From NCBI GenBank assembly GCA_029721435.1, contig CM056587.1:19414667-19478666 (forward strand): DNA of 64,000 nucleotides, in the 5' to 3' direction. The position numbers and the translations under genes are program-made. This DNA is from Gymnothorax reevesii. Taxonomy: Eukaryota; Chordata; Actinopteri; Anguilliformes; Muraenidae. Below are positions 11,985-23,124 of this stretch, in pieces (within the stretch, counting starts at the first letter, position 1; each line of letters opens with the position of its first letter). The notes under the pieces are model-generated. The model worked only from the letters and a program-made list of their open reading frames with translations. It did no database searches and was not told the DNA's origin.

Positions 11985-12525
11985 AAGCTTACTTTACTAT
12001 CACCAAGTAAGCCCTGGCGATATGAGAGTCTACTCAACAGAGTTATGCTCACTTTACTATCACCAAGTAAGCTCTGGTGACATGAGAGTCTGTTCAACAG
12101 AGTTATGCTTACTTTACTATCACCGAGTAAGCCCTGGCGACATGAGGGTCTGCTCAACAGAGTTGTACTTACTTTACTATCACCCAGTAAGCCCTGGAGA
12201 CATGAGGGTCTGTTCAACAGAGTTGTGCTTACTTTACTATCACCGAGTAAGCCCTGGAGACATGAGGGTCTGTTCAACAGAGTTGTGCTTACTTTACTAT
12301 CACCGAGTAAGCCCTGGCGACATGAGGGTCTGCTCAACAGAGTTGTACTTACTTTACTATCACCCAGTAAGCCCTGGTGACATGAGGGTCTGCTCAACAG
12401 AGTTGTACTTACTTTACTATCACAAAGTAAGCCCTGGCGAGATGAGAGTCTGTTCAATAGAGTTGTGCTTACTTTACTATCACCGAGTAAGCCCTGGCGA
12501 CATGAGAGTCTGCTCAACAGAGTTC
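11985..12525. repeat. 60-bp minisatellite, about nine copies
   Basis: Nine head-to-tail units of exactly 60 bp, each with actttactatcacc, agtaagccctgg, atgag.gtctg and tcaacagagtt. The units at 12121-12180 and 12301-12360 are identical, while the units at 12181 and 12241 differ at one site, suggesting unequal exchange of multi-unit blocks (180-bp offset). Because 60 is divisible by three and the unit lacks stops in several frames, long frames run through on both strands (+ 12022-12528, + 12105-12380, - 11963-12517), giving 20-residue peptide repeats. No promoter, splice signal or non-repeat coding extension supports a protein. Confidence 0.95.
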
Positions 12526-13079
12526 TAGGAGTTTCGGCTTCTTTGGTTGATTGATTGAATGAGCAGGGAGTCTGACGGAATCAAGGGTGCGCCAAGGACG
12601 GAACTGTGCATGCTAAAGCTAATAACAGTTGCAGTGATTGATGATCTCATCCTACTGTGCTTCTTTAATGTAAAAACTGATGCTGAAGGTAGCTTAAAGA
12701 ATTGCAGTAAAATGATGGACAAAATTAGGGGGCATTGCAGTGCATTGGTGAGAGCAGGTCCACATCCAGCCATGATGACAGGCACTCGCAGACAAAGTCA
12801 CAACATAAAACCAATACCAGCTGACATGGTCATGACTTATAATCAAAAATGACTGATTTGAAAAGTTCATTCACAACACTGAGAATGAAAACACATTATT
12901 TGATGTGCTATTATGAATTTTATTTCTTATTGAGAATAAACACTCTAATGACAGCAACAGCATCCAAAAAAGGAGGCACAGGCAACTGTTTTCGACTGTG
13001 TAGCCTCCCTTTGTCTTTTAAACATAACCGTTAAATATCTGCACACTGTTGGAAAATTCTAGCAAGTTGAACTTTCCCT
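12526..13079. other. Unique sequence between minisatellite and Tc1 remnant
   Basis: Opposed open frames at 12525-12785 (-) and 12559-12852 (+) overlap. Neither shows a recognisable domain, and they are probably chance frames. Confidence 0.4.
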
Positions 13080-13600
13080 CAATCCGGCAATATGCCAGGC
13101 TTTGGCTGTGCAGTTTTACTAGGGCCTTCGCTGCTGCATATTCTCAGAGGCAGATAAGGACTGTAGACAGGCCAATCTAGCACCCACATTCTTTACTTAG
13201 GCAAACACAGTGTCACGATGTTTCACCTTTTGAGTTGGAGTGTGTGCATGCTATGATGGCAAAAAGACCTGTCGTTTTCGAGCAATGGGTGAAAGGAGCA
13301 CATGGGGGTGTGTCAGTGTCCATGGCATGGTTTACCTTAATATCTGAGTCAGTACCATTGATTTTTAAGGACATATAGGCATATATGCATTTTGTCTTCT
13401 AGATGAAGTCTTCTCAGGGAGGTCCTGGCTTGATTTCAGCAATACAACAGCAAGCCACATTCTGCATGTGTTGCGACAATGTAGCCTCCTAGCAGCTGCT
13501 AGACTGACCTACCTGCAGTCCATACCTGGGCCCATTGAAAACATGACAATGAAGACCCCAGACATCTGAGCTAATGTGATATTACTTGTAGCTTCCCGGG
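13080..13600 (+). pseudogene. Decayed Tc1/mariner transposase remnant
   Basis: Heavily mutated. The block at about 13440-13545 (caagccacattctgcatgtgttg, then ctgacctacctgcagtcc, then gcccattgaaaac) lines up with the catalytic Asp/Glu region of the better-preserved Tc1 copy at about 60231-60350. The upstream text gggggtgtgtcagtgtccatggcatgg corresponds to the WGCxSxxGMG segment of that family. Stops and frameshifts occur throughout and I cannot see terminal repeats, so only a fragment survives. The 5' limit is uncertain. Confidence 0.6.
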
Positions 13601-14882
13601 CTGAGACATACTATCAATTCAATTGCATGAGAGCAGTGTTCTGGGTATGCGTGCCCATTTTCACCAGAGTTTCTAGGGGTCAAGGCGAGGACGGGTCTGT
13701 GCTTCTTGCACCTTCGCCCCCAGTAACATGGATTTCCTGTTCAATCAGAACTTTACAACAGGATGAATCCTTGTTACTGACAGCGAAAGGTCCAAATCGT
13801 CACCTTTCCCAACCTCTGGATTCAACACGGACTCTTCCCCCTTCTGTAAAAGCAGAAGTATTCGAGTTACATATTCTCAAAGTGACCTCTAAATAATGTA
13901 CACACAAATTGCGAGACAGGCTCAATTATCAAAGCAATTTTACCAAAATAATGTGGAGTATTAGCCATACAGTAACAATCAATAAGCATTGTAAGCAGCA
14001 GTCAGGCTAGCATACTGCAGCTCTTGTGATTGCATTACTTCACATCCCGTCCTTATGCTCAGAATACACATTTCTGTCACAGTAGTCATTTTATTGACCC
14101 GTGGGTCCAAACAAAACGTATATAAAAATTTTACACAAGCAGTACATACACATCATTTGTATAAATTAAAATTTCCACACGGTGTGTCTGGTCTGTTGTG
14201 ATGTTTTTCATAAGTTCAATGTCACAGTCCTGCCATTCTGCAAGCCTGTTTGTCTGTTAGTTCATTTCCTAATTAAATTAATTAGGTTTAATTAAACCCC
14301 TTTTCTCTCTTTCATATCAGACTTTTTGAAGATCTCAAGGCACACCTGTACTGAGGAGGCTATTTAAGCTGCTCTCTCCTATTCTTACTGGAAGGTTTCT
14401 TGCTTGGGTCTGGTTGTGCAATTCTTTCCATTCTTCCTGACTTAGTTCTTTGCCTCTTATTTTCTATGAGTTCAATTGCTTTTTTATCATGATCTCTTGC
14501 GTGATCTCAATCTTTTAATATCCCAACGTGTCTTAACAACCACCCAGGATTACTGTTACTGTAGTCGTAGATGTACCTGACACACTTGTCACCCCTATCT
14601 CCCTGGTACTCCTGCACCATCCCCCCCCAAAAAAGGTAAAACACAAAACACGTGATCAATTCATTTTTTTGCTCTTCTATTTGACCTTATAGTCCACTCT
14701 CTTTCTCTCTCTCTCTCACTATATTGAGGGAAAGGAAACTTAAATCAGCAATTATCATCAATTATTAACTTTCCATGAATAATTAATTAATTGTGCCTGC
14801 TTAAGAAAGAGATTACACCTTTAAGAGGACAGAGGAAAACAGAGGTGAGAAGAAAGCCAAGATGACCCAGAATTGAGAAAGG

Positions 14883-14884
<2 letters not shown>
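13601..14884. other. Unique AT-rich sequence with TAATTA palindromes
   Basis: No gene recognised. At 14268-14286 the palindrome cctaattaaattaattagg is followed directly by tttaattaaa (14287-14296), and tgaataattaattaattg lies near 14775. These are dense homeodomain-type core sites, or simply AT-rich sequence. A C-run lies at about 14623-14630, and a (CT)n tract at about 14697-14718. Confidence 0.4.
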
Positions 14885-14927
<43 letters not shown>

Positions 14928-14977
14928 TTGCATGTATGAGAGAGAGTGAGACAGACAGAGAGAGAGAGAGAGAGAGG
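14885..14977. repeat. (TG)n and (GA)n compound microsatellite
   Basis: A pure TG run at 14885-14925 (about 20 units), a short unique spacer, then a GA run at about 14957-14977. The open frames over it on both strands are low-complexity. Confidence 0.95.
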
Positions 14978-17900
14978 CTATTACAACCTTCAGCCTCTCT
15001 CATCACCCCTCACTGTTGTGCTCAGACTGTGTATCGGGTTCCAAGGACACGGGTTGCTAATTGCCCGGTAATTACTGTAGTTCCCCAGTATTGTTCAATT
15101 CACTAAATCGCTACAAACCATCCAGTTCATTCACTTAAGCCTGGCTGCCTCGGTTTCATGCCCTGATTGAATGCAGAAACTACAGCAGAACCAATTTAGA
15201 GAACACTTACCTCTGTGTAGGTCAGGTATAACACCAGTCCCTGCCGACATCCCTATGGGCGTCTGTGACGGCTGAGGCCAGCGTACACATCTGAGCTGAT
15301 GCCCTGCACTGCTGTGCTTAGAAGCCTTCCTCACTGTAATGGAAGAGTAGAATTGAGCCGTAATGGCCTTGACCGGGCAGTCCCTCCCAATCAGCAGAAC
15401 TCTGAACGCCGATTATCTCTGTCATTAATGCTTCTTGAACCCACCGATATGTCATAAACTCTCAAAGCGCTAACAATCAACCCGCTGGAGTCGCTGATGT
15501 CATTGCTCAACGATAAGACAGCAGAGGAGAGCAAGGGACAAAGTACATGTACTTTACACTCTAATCCCTGACAATCCTATTCAACTTTCAGCAATGTGTT
15601 ACAATGGACAATAGTCATTGGCCATTCCTTCCCAGTGTGGTTAAGCATTATGTGACACATCAGTAGTAAGGAGTATGATCTTTCATTCAGGAATAAGTAT
15701 AGGAATATGTAGTGAGGACACAAAAACCTGTCAAATCTGTGTTTTGAGGTATTCAAAAGTTTGTAAATGTCACATTATGATGCCGAAATGCTGCCAGATA
15801 TACCACCGTTGACACAAAAATGACATCAGGTTACAGGTTTTAAAAATTTTGATTGAGATTTTTTTTGCCAATTTTGGTTCTGTAAATAATTGAACATGAC
15901 ATTAACAAATTCACATTTAACTGGAAGGGCACTCAGTACAGCGCATACCCCCGCTCTGTCGTATGTCAGTATTAATGGTTTTCCCCGATCTAGAATCCAG
16001 AATATGTCCTAGATCACTTCCAAAACTGAATCAAACTCATCCTTGGACTATCACCTATCAGCCTATCAAATTTCCAGCCAATCCGTTCATAACTATTTGA
16101 GTTATCCTGTAAGCAGTCAGGCCAACAGACAAACATGGGTGAAAACATAACCTCCTTGGCAGAGGTAAATATATTGGAAATACATCCATTTGTAAAATGC
16201 CAAATCCCTGCATATATGCATTGCTCTGACTTTCACTGTCAAAATCCAAACTTACCAGCACACAACACGGAGGACTGATTGCATGGAGAGTCTGATTGGA
16301 TACTGCTCAGGCGCCTGGTCCAGCAGACGATCTGTTTTCACTTCCAGAACAACACATGTTGGACAATCATCAATGAAAAAGAAGTTCACTGAGAGCTGAG
16401 AGTACAGTAACCAGAGCAGAAACAGTTGTGATACGTTTACACACGGGGAAAAATGCAAAGTACTCGTTATTTGAATACATGTAACAGGTACAAATTACTG
16501 CATACAAAATACAGTGCAATTGGCAACAACCAGTAACTAAATTATTCAATAAAAGTTAATGTATTTGTGAAAAGAATCTAATTATTTTACCTTACATCTG
16601 AAGCATATTGCGAGTAAAAGCCACAAGGCCACTTAACCGTCGAACACCTGGGATTCATCTGTACTGAAGCTAGCACAACTCATGAGCACAGTAAGATCTC
16701 TGCCTCCCAGAGCACTTTACATTGCTATGCAAGACAGGTTCAAAAGGCAAAGTGATATTTGCATGTATTTGACGCAGTCTATTGGAGACTTGTGCACCTT
16801 GTACCTACAGAGCTAAGTGCTGTTATGAAATGCAGCAATACTAAAATGTTGAATCTTATCTGTAAAGGATAGCAGTTATTCGTGGAAGCAAATTTACATA
16901 CACAAGTTCTCAGATTCATCATGGTTAGTATGTTCGTCATCTGAGAGAAACTATCGCTAAAGTTTGATGTGTCCTATATGGTGTCCCATGCTCTTCTTTT
17001 CTTACATTTCACCATCATTTCTGATACTTTAATCTCTTCCATTTGGGACTTGCCATGAGTGGGATTATTTCCTGGCTCTCACCTCACCTTAAAATGCAAT
17101 ACTTCTCAAAATCCTTTCTCATTTATGCTTCTTAATTGGCAATTAAGCATTAATTCATTCAGTTGCAAAAATCAATCAGTAGAATTTCTGTCTATTTGCC
17201 CTCAGCTTACATTATTGTTCATTGCAATAGTAAGTAAGCAAAGTAAGTAATCAAGCATTTTCATATCCACATTAATGGTGACATAATCCGTCAATGCCTT
17301 TCAAAGCTCCTGAATTCTCGTAGGTCACAAATGTAATATTTTTTTCTGTGTCAGTGTCCGGTCAGCTTGGTACGCCAAAGAAAACTTTTTAAAAAATGTG
17401 GTTTTGCTGAATCAGGTCATAGTGTGAAGTTTGCTTATATTAAACAAAAAAAAAAATTCTGTTTACAAGCAGTGGCATTACCATAATGCAGGTTAACTCT
17501 TTACTTGTTTCCAATTTAGAATCAGACATTTTAATTAATTTATGGAGTGAATAGGCTACCAATAAGCTGCACAGCCACTGAGGATGAAGACATATTGATT
17601 GGCGTCAAAGAGACTAGCTACAATATAGGTTAGCATGGACAACAATATCTGAATTTTCTCAAAATTCCATCTTAAATTGGAATATTATGTGGTAAATGCT
17701 GCTGAAGATGATAGTTAGATAAGGTTCAGATCTGCTTTCTTAATATTCAGATAATTATCGTTCTTACAATCTCTGATTGAAACCTTCTTATAACTTTCCC
17801 AGAAATGAGAAAATAAAGACCTCATTAATGATTTTGCAACCATGAAAGTTTGATGTATGGCATGTATTTTAAATGATTCACTAATAACCATTTTAATAAA

Positions 17901-19501
17901 TTATTCTATTACCAATTAATTATTATAGCATCACTGCTCTTTCCAGCAAATGTAGCCTATTCTTTTGAAAGCTGAAAACATTTTGATTAATTGGAATCTT
18001 AAGATAAGTTAGGATGCACTGCTGAAAAAAATTGGAATTCAGAGAAAGTATTGAATTAATTAGTTGTTATTATTAGCATTACTTAGTTTTCCATCCCTGC
18101 AATATGACTATTAAGTATGTTATCCATGTAGCCCATCTGTGATCTCTGTCATTTTAAAAAAATAATAATTTCTTAATATTTACAGGCTTATATATTGGTC
18201 TTGATTATTGATTAAATAAATTGTGAGATTATTAATCTACAGGTCGTAAACAGGGACAGCTTGAGAGCTGTTATGAGTTTAAGGGTCAGAGGCTCACTGC
18301 ATGCCTTTGAAAATCCCGTAATGCCGGCGCTACAGCAGGGGGGCATTTGGCTTCAGGGAGTTAATGCCATCCCTCCTTTCTCTGCCTGTTCCATTTTGCC
18401 TTTTTTTCCCTTCTCTCCCTCTCTAACTCCTTCCTTTTGCCACAGTGATATTCCCTCCGGTCTCGACCCTACCGGGGGAGTTGTGGTTAGTTTGTTTCCA
18501 TAAGAGATTATATGTGATGACAAACTTTGGCAGATGGGGCTGAAAACAGTCCATTTATCCTTCATCACAGGGGACACATTTCTGGCCTATGCTTGTCAGG
18601 CCTGGCTGAGGACATGTTGCCATTTCCACCCATGTTGAGGCTAAAATGCGCTGCACTTGTAGATATGGGGGACTTGAACACCAGGTCAATGTTATGGTTC
18701 ATGCATTCGCGTCTGGGGCATCATGCTACAATCAACACCTCTCTATCATCCCAGTCCCGCCACAAGTCAGTAATACCCTGAGGCTCACTCTGTTCCGAAG
18801 TTAGGTTAACTCTTTAAGCTCCAAAAAATTCAAATACGTGATAGGGATACAGTTCATTGAGCATTCTTATTGTGATGTGACAAATAACTGGTAATACAAA
18901 TCAATATAGTCAAGAACTGTGGTTTCCAAGCGATTTAATTATATCTTAGCCACACGATAAGTGTGCAGTAGGCTACACTTCCTTCAGTCTCAGACTGAGA
19001 CTGCTACAGGCAATGTTTGTCCCCGAGCATCTCCGAACGAGGACCTGCTTCCCGTTCAGTGGATAGCGAGTTAGTTTACTAATGTCACTGATGGACAGCC
19101 CCATGAAACTTTTAAGGCTTCTTTGCCATTTTTCCGCAAAAAGATTTGAAGCTTTGGACCATAAAAAAGCCATGCGAGGTGAATGATAACATGGGTGCTC
19201 ATTTCTCATCTTTTCACATTTGTGTTTACCCACCAAAGTGCACAATAGATGCATTACAATACTATGTGTTTCTTTGTCAGCAATTCATGATCACTGATTG
19301 CAATGGGCAATAAATGTTCTATGGGTTTTCAATCATGCTCACTATAAAAATGCACGTCAATGTAAGTGATGGTTTTATTACAATTAGAGCCTAATTTTGA
19401 TATTATTCTTTGCGGCTATTATTTAGCTTGGTATATCGAGTTATTAAATCTTCCTCAACCAGGGATGCTGCTCTCTCAGGCCAAATCTACTCTCACCCCC
19501 A
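14978..19501. other. Long AT-rich single-copy stretch, no gene seen
   Basis: About 4.5 kb without any recognised repeat or exon, unusual in a window otherwise full of mobile elements. Between 17500 and 18260 there are many TAATTA/ATTAAT-type cores (for example near 17534, 17920, 17990, 18055 and 18215). The segment at 18250-18530 is more GC-rich and distinct. Repeat-free desert sequence like this is where conserved non-coding elements often lie in vertebrates, but conservation cannot be judged from one sequence. Confidence 0.35.
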
Positions 19502-19557
19502 CTCTCTTTCTCTCTCTTCTCTCTCTCTCTCTAACTCACACACACACACACACACAC
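19502..19557. repeat. (CT)n and (CA)n compound microsatellite
   Basis: Interrupted CT run at 19502-19532 followed by a CA run at about 19537-19557. Confidence 0.93.
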
Positions 19558-22099
19558 TTTTTAGTATCATTAACTCATTTTTAAGTTTAAGACCAGTCTT
19601 CCTTAAATGGGTGCGTTGCTGCTTTAAAAATTTTTTTTACAAAGTTTCAAATAAATTATTGAACTAAATGCTAAATATTTCATAAGTGGTTTAAGTGTTT
19701 ATATGACATTTATAAATAAAATTAGGTGTTTGCAGAGTGATAAGAGCGATAACCCATTCTCGAGGCTATTTTGCACGGATGTCAATACAGCTGTGCCTCG
19801 AATTTTGGCACAAGTTTGAAAGTCATTGGTCAAGAACACTGAAGTGGAAAATATAATTAAGAAAGCCTCAATTCTCAATGGTTAAATTCACAGAGGAACA
19901 CAGATGGGATGCATTGGCCCTGAAAAATTCCAATTTAATATGAAAACAAACTTTCAATTTTTGGGAAAAGTTATACAATGGGATTAATAAGTGCAGACAT
20001 TGTAGTCTGGCTAAAGTATAATGTTTCCAGTCTGAGATGTTGACTGGTTGACACAGTGTTTATAATGCCCTAGATGCTTAACCAAGAAATCTATCCCGGT
20101 TTTGAGATAAATACAGTGTGTTCAGGATAACTTTTGTTGTTCAGCTAATTAGCAAAGGCAATTAAAAGGCCTGACAAGTGCCTTTTGTTTCTATCTGAAG
20201 CCGTGATCCCCTGCCCTGTGGTCCCCAAGGTAAACCCTGCCAAAGCTTGCGGCTATTACGGCAGGGGGCCCAGTACATGCAAACTGTAATTGTATTTGAA
20301 ATCAATCAATCATGCCGGCTATTGACCTCTGATTGGATTTGGAAGGCATGTCAGCCGGCCTTTAATTTGAGTTCTCCTCCAATGAAGCGGGATGAGAGTC
20401 TTTATTGTAAGGGACGGATGGACTCAGAGTTCCTCTGACATGATGCCAGCAGAGATGGATGTGTACAGTGGATGTCCTGTTCTGTCTATGAGTCTCGGAG
20501 TCAGTCATTTCATCTTTTAAAAATGAAGCTGATGGGATGGGTGGGGTATACGCAGGGCAGGCTGCGTAGCTGCTCCAGGGAGACTGCTTGTTCCCTTGAC
20601 ACAAGTTTGAATCCCTAGGCTTTTATTTCAATATGTTGTTCGAGGGCCCATTTGGACGTTTGTGGAGGGGGATTTTGAAGGGAAGTCATAAAATATAAAA
20701 CATTGCACAACAACTATTAAGTCAGTCACTTATACCTTCGCAATAAGAAAATCAACACTTCCAGTGCTTTTTCTACATTTAATTACAATAAATAATCCTT
20801 TAAAATAGTGAAGGGCTTGCAGAAACGCTCCAGATAATGAGCAGAATGTACTTACTTTAAAATCGTCAACAAGAAATAAAATCCCATGTGCTATTTCCAT
20901 TGCTAAGAATTTCAGAGTGAATTTATAGGCTGTGATATGTAAAATGTGTGACTAGCACCGCAGAGACAAGGGGTTTGCTATAATCTGCCCCTCTAGTTTA
21001 AATAATAAAAGCGTGAGAGCTTTACCATCTGGAGTCCTTGAAGGATTATCAACTCTCACGTAAACACTCACGGATAAATTAATATTAATGCAGAACCTTG
21101 AGTAATGGCATCAGTTACTGCAGATATACAATAGAGAAGTCGTCCTGAAACATTTATTACTGATAGAGATGGATCAATAGCCTAAAGACAGGAGAAACAG
21201 GAGACAAGATTAGAAACGGGAGAAGAGGGAGGCGAAGAGAAAACCAGAAAAGCAGGTGAGAGGAGAGGAGAGGAAAACAGGAGGCATGAGGACAACAGAA
21301 AAGATTAAAGATGGAGGGAAAATAGCAAGAACAATAGAAGAGGAATCAGCAGCTACAGGTTCTTTAATGAAGTTGACAAGGAGACAGTCAGAAGATGTAA
21401 GAATAAAACACAAGCTCAGGCTAAGAGGTGTTTTTGGGTTTCTATTTTTCAGTATTTGTCAATAATAGTGTTTTAGGGGTATATTTTATTGTTAAAAGTC
21501 TCTCCATCACCTTCTTTTTCATCTTTACATTCACTCTCTAAACTTTCATCTTTTGCATCTTCTCTCCTGAATTTGTTAGACCATCGTCTCGCTCCCTCCT
21601 CTCTGTAAAGGTATGGACTCAGCCAGTTCAGTACCCTCTAGCCTTTACCCATCACCCCTTGTCCCCTTCCACCCTGCGGCCTACCCCCTACGCCCTACCC
21701 TCTCCATCACCACTGTGATCCACAGCACGCCCCCTCCCCCGCCAGTCTCGATTATAGCTGTACATTTTCCCATTACAGCCAAACAGCTTTGACACCCAGT
21801 GACTAACCGTTCCTATAGATAATATCATAAAGAGGCCGCTCGATACAAATTGGATTTGGATAACTCATTTAACTGGACCGTACATATTTCTTATGTGCAA
21901 CTTGAAGCGCTGGAAAAATGAAATCAATAGAAATGTTTCTTGTTAATGAAGATGTACCGGCCTGCCTTTTGCAACAAGCAGCTTGGCCACAGGACGCGGT
22001 TCAGCCCTTAATAAATCTCCCTGCAGTCAGTGCGGTTAGACGAGTGGTCAACACAGCAGCAGCACCAGACAGCGGTCCTCACCCACCTCTCACATGGTG
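19558..22099. other. Unique sequence; possible conserved non-coding DNA
   Basis: No gene recognised. The part at 20150-20420 (around aatcaatcaatcatg at 20300) and the part at 21760-21905 look single-copy and non-repetitive with balanced composition. Whether they are conserved is unknown. The purine-rich tract at 21190-21310 is low-complexity. Confidence 0.35.
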
Positions 22100-22281
22100 T
22101 TGTGATTGTGTGTGTGTGTGAGTGTGTGTGTGTGTGTGCGCGTGCATGAATATACTGTATGTGACTGAGTGAGTGTGTGCATATGTGTGTGAGCATGTGT
22201 ATTTGTGTGGGTGTGAGTGTGTGCATGTGTGTAGGTGTGAGTTTACTTTCGTATGTGTGCATGAGTGTGTGTTATGGCCTA
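22100..22281. repeat. GT-rich imperfect microsatellite
   Basis: About 180 bp of GT-dominated sequence with a purer run at about 22107-22138 and scattered ATGTGT and GAGTGT variants beyond it. Confidence 0.88.
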
Positions 22282-22435
22282 GGCCCTGTACACACGCAAG
22301 AGCGTGATGAATGGTCATGTCTGAATGTCTCCCTAAAATACCCAGCTGCTCCGCTCCAGCTTGGCTTCAATTTCACTATCGACTGGACTGAACATCCCAT
22401 CAGCTCTCCCTGTATGGAAATCAATCTGAACCAGG

Positions 22436-22825
22436 GACAGACAGATAGAGAGATGGACATGAGTCCTGCCCATCAAAGACAGATTGACAGACAGAGAGAT
22501 GGACCTGAGTCCTGTCCAACAGAGAGAGAGAGGGACAGACAGATAAAGAGATGGACATGAGTCCTGTCCATCAGAGACAAGGACAGACAGATAGAGAGAT
22601 GGACATGAGTCCTGCCCATCAAAGACAGAGGGACAGACAGAGAGATGGACCTGAATCCTGCCCATCAGAGACAGATTGACAGACAGCGAGATGGACCTGA
22701 GTCCTGTCCAACAGAGAGAGAGAGGGACAGACAGATAGAGAGATGGACATGAGTCCTGCCCATCAGAGACAGGGACAGACAGATAGAGAGATTGACCTGA
22801 GTCCTGTCCATCAGAGACAGAGAGG
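22436..22825. repeat. Minisatellite of roughly 40-60-bp units
   Basis: Seven to eight diverged head-to-tail units with the core gacagacagatagagagatgg, then acatgagtcctgcccatca. Two variants alternate: one with cctgagtcctgtccaacagagagagag, and one with acatgagtcctg. The variant block starting attgacagacag recurs at about 22484 and 22676, a higher-order period near 192 bp. The minus-strand open frame at 22333-22665 is a peptide echo of the repeat and is not a gene. Confidence 0.92.
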
Positions 22826-23098
22826 AAGAGAATTTAACAAAGAACAAGAGCAATTGAAGAAAATGTATTTTCCATCTACTGCAGCACAGATTACTCAGGG
22901 AAATCGGAAACCATGTGCGATACGGGGTATGAAAAAGAAGAACAGGATAAGAACCAGAGATGGAGAGAGAAAGAGAGAAGGAAATATAATAAAGGACACA
23001 GATGAAGGAGAGGTTTTGGCCATTGTTTGCTTGTGAAGTATTGAGAGTTAGAGAAACTTGAAGACGGGTATGAAGGGAAAAAGTGGGTGTGAGTTTGG

Positions 23099-23124
23099 GA
23101 GAGAGAGAGAGAGAGAGAGAGAGA
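23099..23124. repeat. (GA)n microsatellite
   Basis: About 13 uninterrupted GA units. Confidence 0.93.

Noticed and set aside
11963..12528. Long open frames on both strands (184 and 168 codons) as a repetitive protein gene
   Set aside because: They follow directly from a stop-free 60-bp tandem unit; frames are open on both strands at once and there is no non-repeat coding extension or splice evidence.
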